A stretch of 17,136 bases of DNA, from positions 1 through 17,136 of the forward strand of contig JAUVON010000022.1 of NCBI GenBank assembly GCA_030599175.1, read 5' to 3'. The notes beneath the pieces were generated by a model, which saw only the letters and a list, made by a program, of their open reading frames with translations, was not told where the DNA came from and searched no databases. The DNA comes from Desulfobulbaceae bacterium (GTDB lineage Bacteria > Desulfobacterota > Desulfobulbia > Desulfobulbales > Desulfocapsaceae). Both the position numbers and the translations under genes were made by a program. Position 1 is the stretch's first letter, and each line of letters begins with the position of its first letter. Of the stretch, positions 16,522 through 17,136 are shown piece after piece.

Positions 16522-17136
16522 ATGCACAGAAAAACTAAACATATTCATTTTGTCGGCATCGGGGGTATAGGTATGAGCGGTATCGCCGAGTTGCTGTTGA
16601 ACCTCGGCTATAAGGTTTCCGGATCGGATCTGAGCAGTTCTGCAATTACTGAAAAGTTACGAAGTCTCGGTGGCATAATCTTCAAGGGACATAAAAGTGA
16701 ATGGATAGATGGTGCAGATGTGATTGTCACCTCATCGGCTATTTCTACCACTAATCCTGAGGTTCAGGAAGCACGGGAAAAACATATTCCTGTTATTATG
16801 CGGGCGGAGATGCTGGCAGAACTGATGCGCCTGAAAAAATATGGCATTGCCATTGCCGGCAGTCATGGTAAAACATCAACAACTGCCATGGTCGGATGGA
16901 TGCTGACAAATGGAGGCCTGGATCCGACTATTGTGATAGGGGGCAAGGTTGATGCACTCGGGGGGAATGCAAAACTCGGGGAAGGTGAGTTCCTGGTTGC
17001 TGAAGCCGATGAAAGTGATGGCTCCTTTCTTAAGTTGTCTCCGGTATTGGAAGTAGTGACCAATATTGACCTTGAGCATCTGGATCACTATCGTGATCTG
17101 GATCATATTAAAGCAACATTTCTCGAGTTTATTGAT
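16522..17136 (+). CDS. murC: UDP-N-acetylmuramate-L-alanine ligase MurC, N-terminal part (partial at window edge)
   Basis: From the ATG at 16522 the frame stays open for 205 codons to the window edge. The N-terminal domain shows [19 protein letters not shown] and GSDLSSS; the P-loop [10 protein letters not shown] starts at residue 112, followed by IGGKV, the metal and substrate block [15 protein letters not shown] and [11 protein letters not shown]. This is plainly MurC, which adds L-alanine to UDP-MurNAc as the first ligase step. It begins two bases after the murG stop, with GGAGAC about 12 bases upstream. Further dcw genes (murB, ddl, ftsQ, ftsA, ftsZ in many bacteria) would lie to the right, outside view. 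Confidence 0.95.
   Translation, partial: MHRKTKHIHFVGIGGIGMSGIAELLLNLGYKVSGSDLSSSAITEKLRSLGGIIFKGHKSEWIDGADVIVTSSAISTTNPEVQEAREKHIPVIMRAEMLAELMRLKKYGIAIAGSHGKTSTTAMVGWMLTNGGLDPTIVIGGKVDALGGNAKLGEGEFLVAEADESDGSFLKLSPVLEVVTNIDLEHLDHYRDLDHIKATFLEFID

Overview
This 17.1 kb window is chromosomal, housekeeping DNA of roughly mid GC content, from a Gram-negative-type bacterium. It was most likely a member of the Desulfobacterota (former Deltaproteobacteria), perhaps near Desulfobulbales. That assignment is inference: it rests on the yebC-ruvC-ruvA-ruvB order, a FtsI-type protein with a C-terminal PASTA domain, and a MurE with the meso-diaminopimelate signature DNPR. No sequence search was possible. 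I see no tRNA, rRNA, CRISPR array, transposase or phage gene.

Region 1 (1-5750) carries RNA maturation and recombination genes. The 5' end of a dihydrouridine synthase gene runs off the left edge on the minus strand. Divergent from it, and all on the plus strand, are cca (tRNA nucleotidyltransferase), rlmE (23S rRNA 2'-O-methyltransferase), yebC (transcription/translation factor), ruvC, ruvA and ruvB (Holliday junction processing). A 17-bp perfect hairpin built from 9-base units sits between ruvC and ruvA. A rho-independent terminator follows ruvB.

Region 2 (5751-6103) is a long control region for the division and cell wall (dcw) cluster. It has a near-consensus sigma70-type promoter and then a ladder of GG-rich boxes at 10-base steps that looks like a MraZ autoregulatory operator. 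A perfect 16-bp inverted copy of two of these boxes lies 269 bp upstream.

Region 3 (6104-17136) is the dcw cluster: mraZ, rsmH, ftsL, a ftsI-like gene, a fused murE-murF, mraY, murD, murG and the start of murC. Many junctions overlap or abut, so the genes are probably cotranscribed. They cover the cytoplasmic steps from UDP-MurNAc to lipid II plus early division proteins.

The most notable point is that the FtsI-like protein keeps its membrane anchor, pedestal domain and PASTA domain but has lost all three catalytic motifs of a penicillin-binding transpeptidase. At the same time ftsW, its usual glycosyltransferase partner, is absent from its standard place between murD and murG, where the two genes abut with no gap. 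Together these suggest that the septal synthase pair has been dismantled or moved in this lineage, with a non-catalytic FtsI kept as a possible scaffold.
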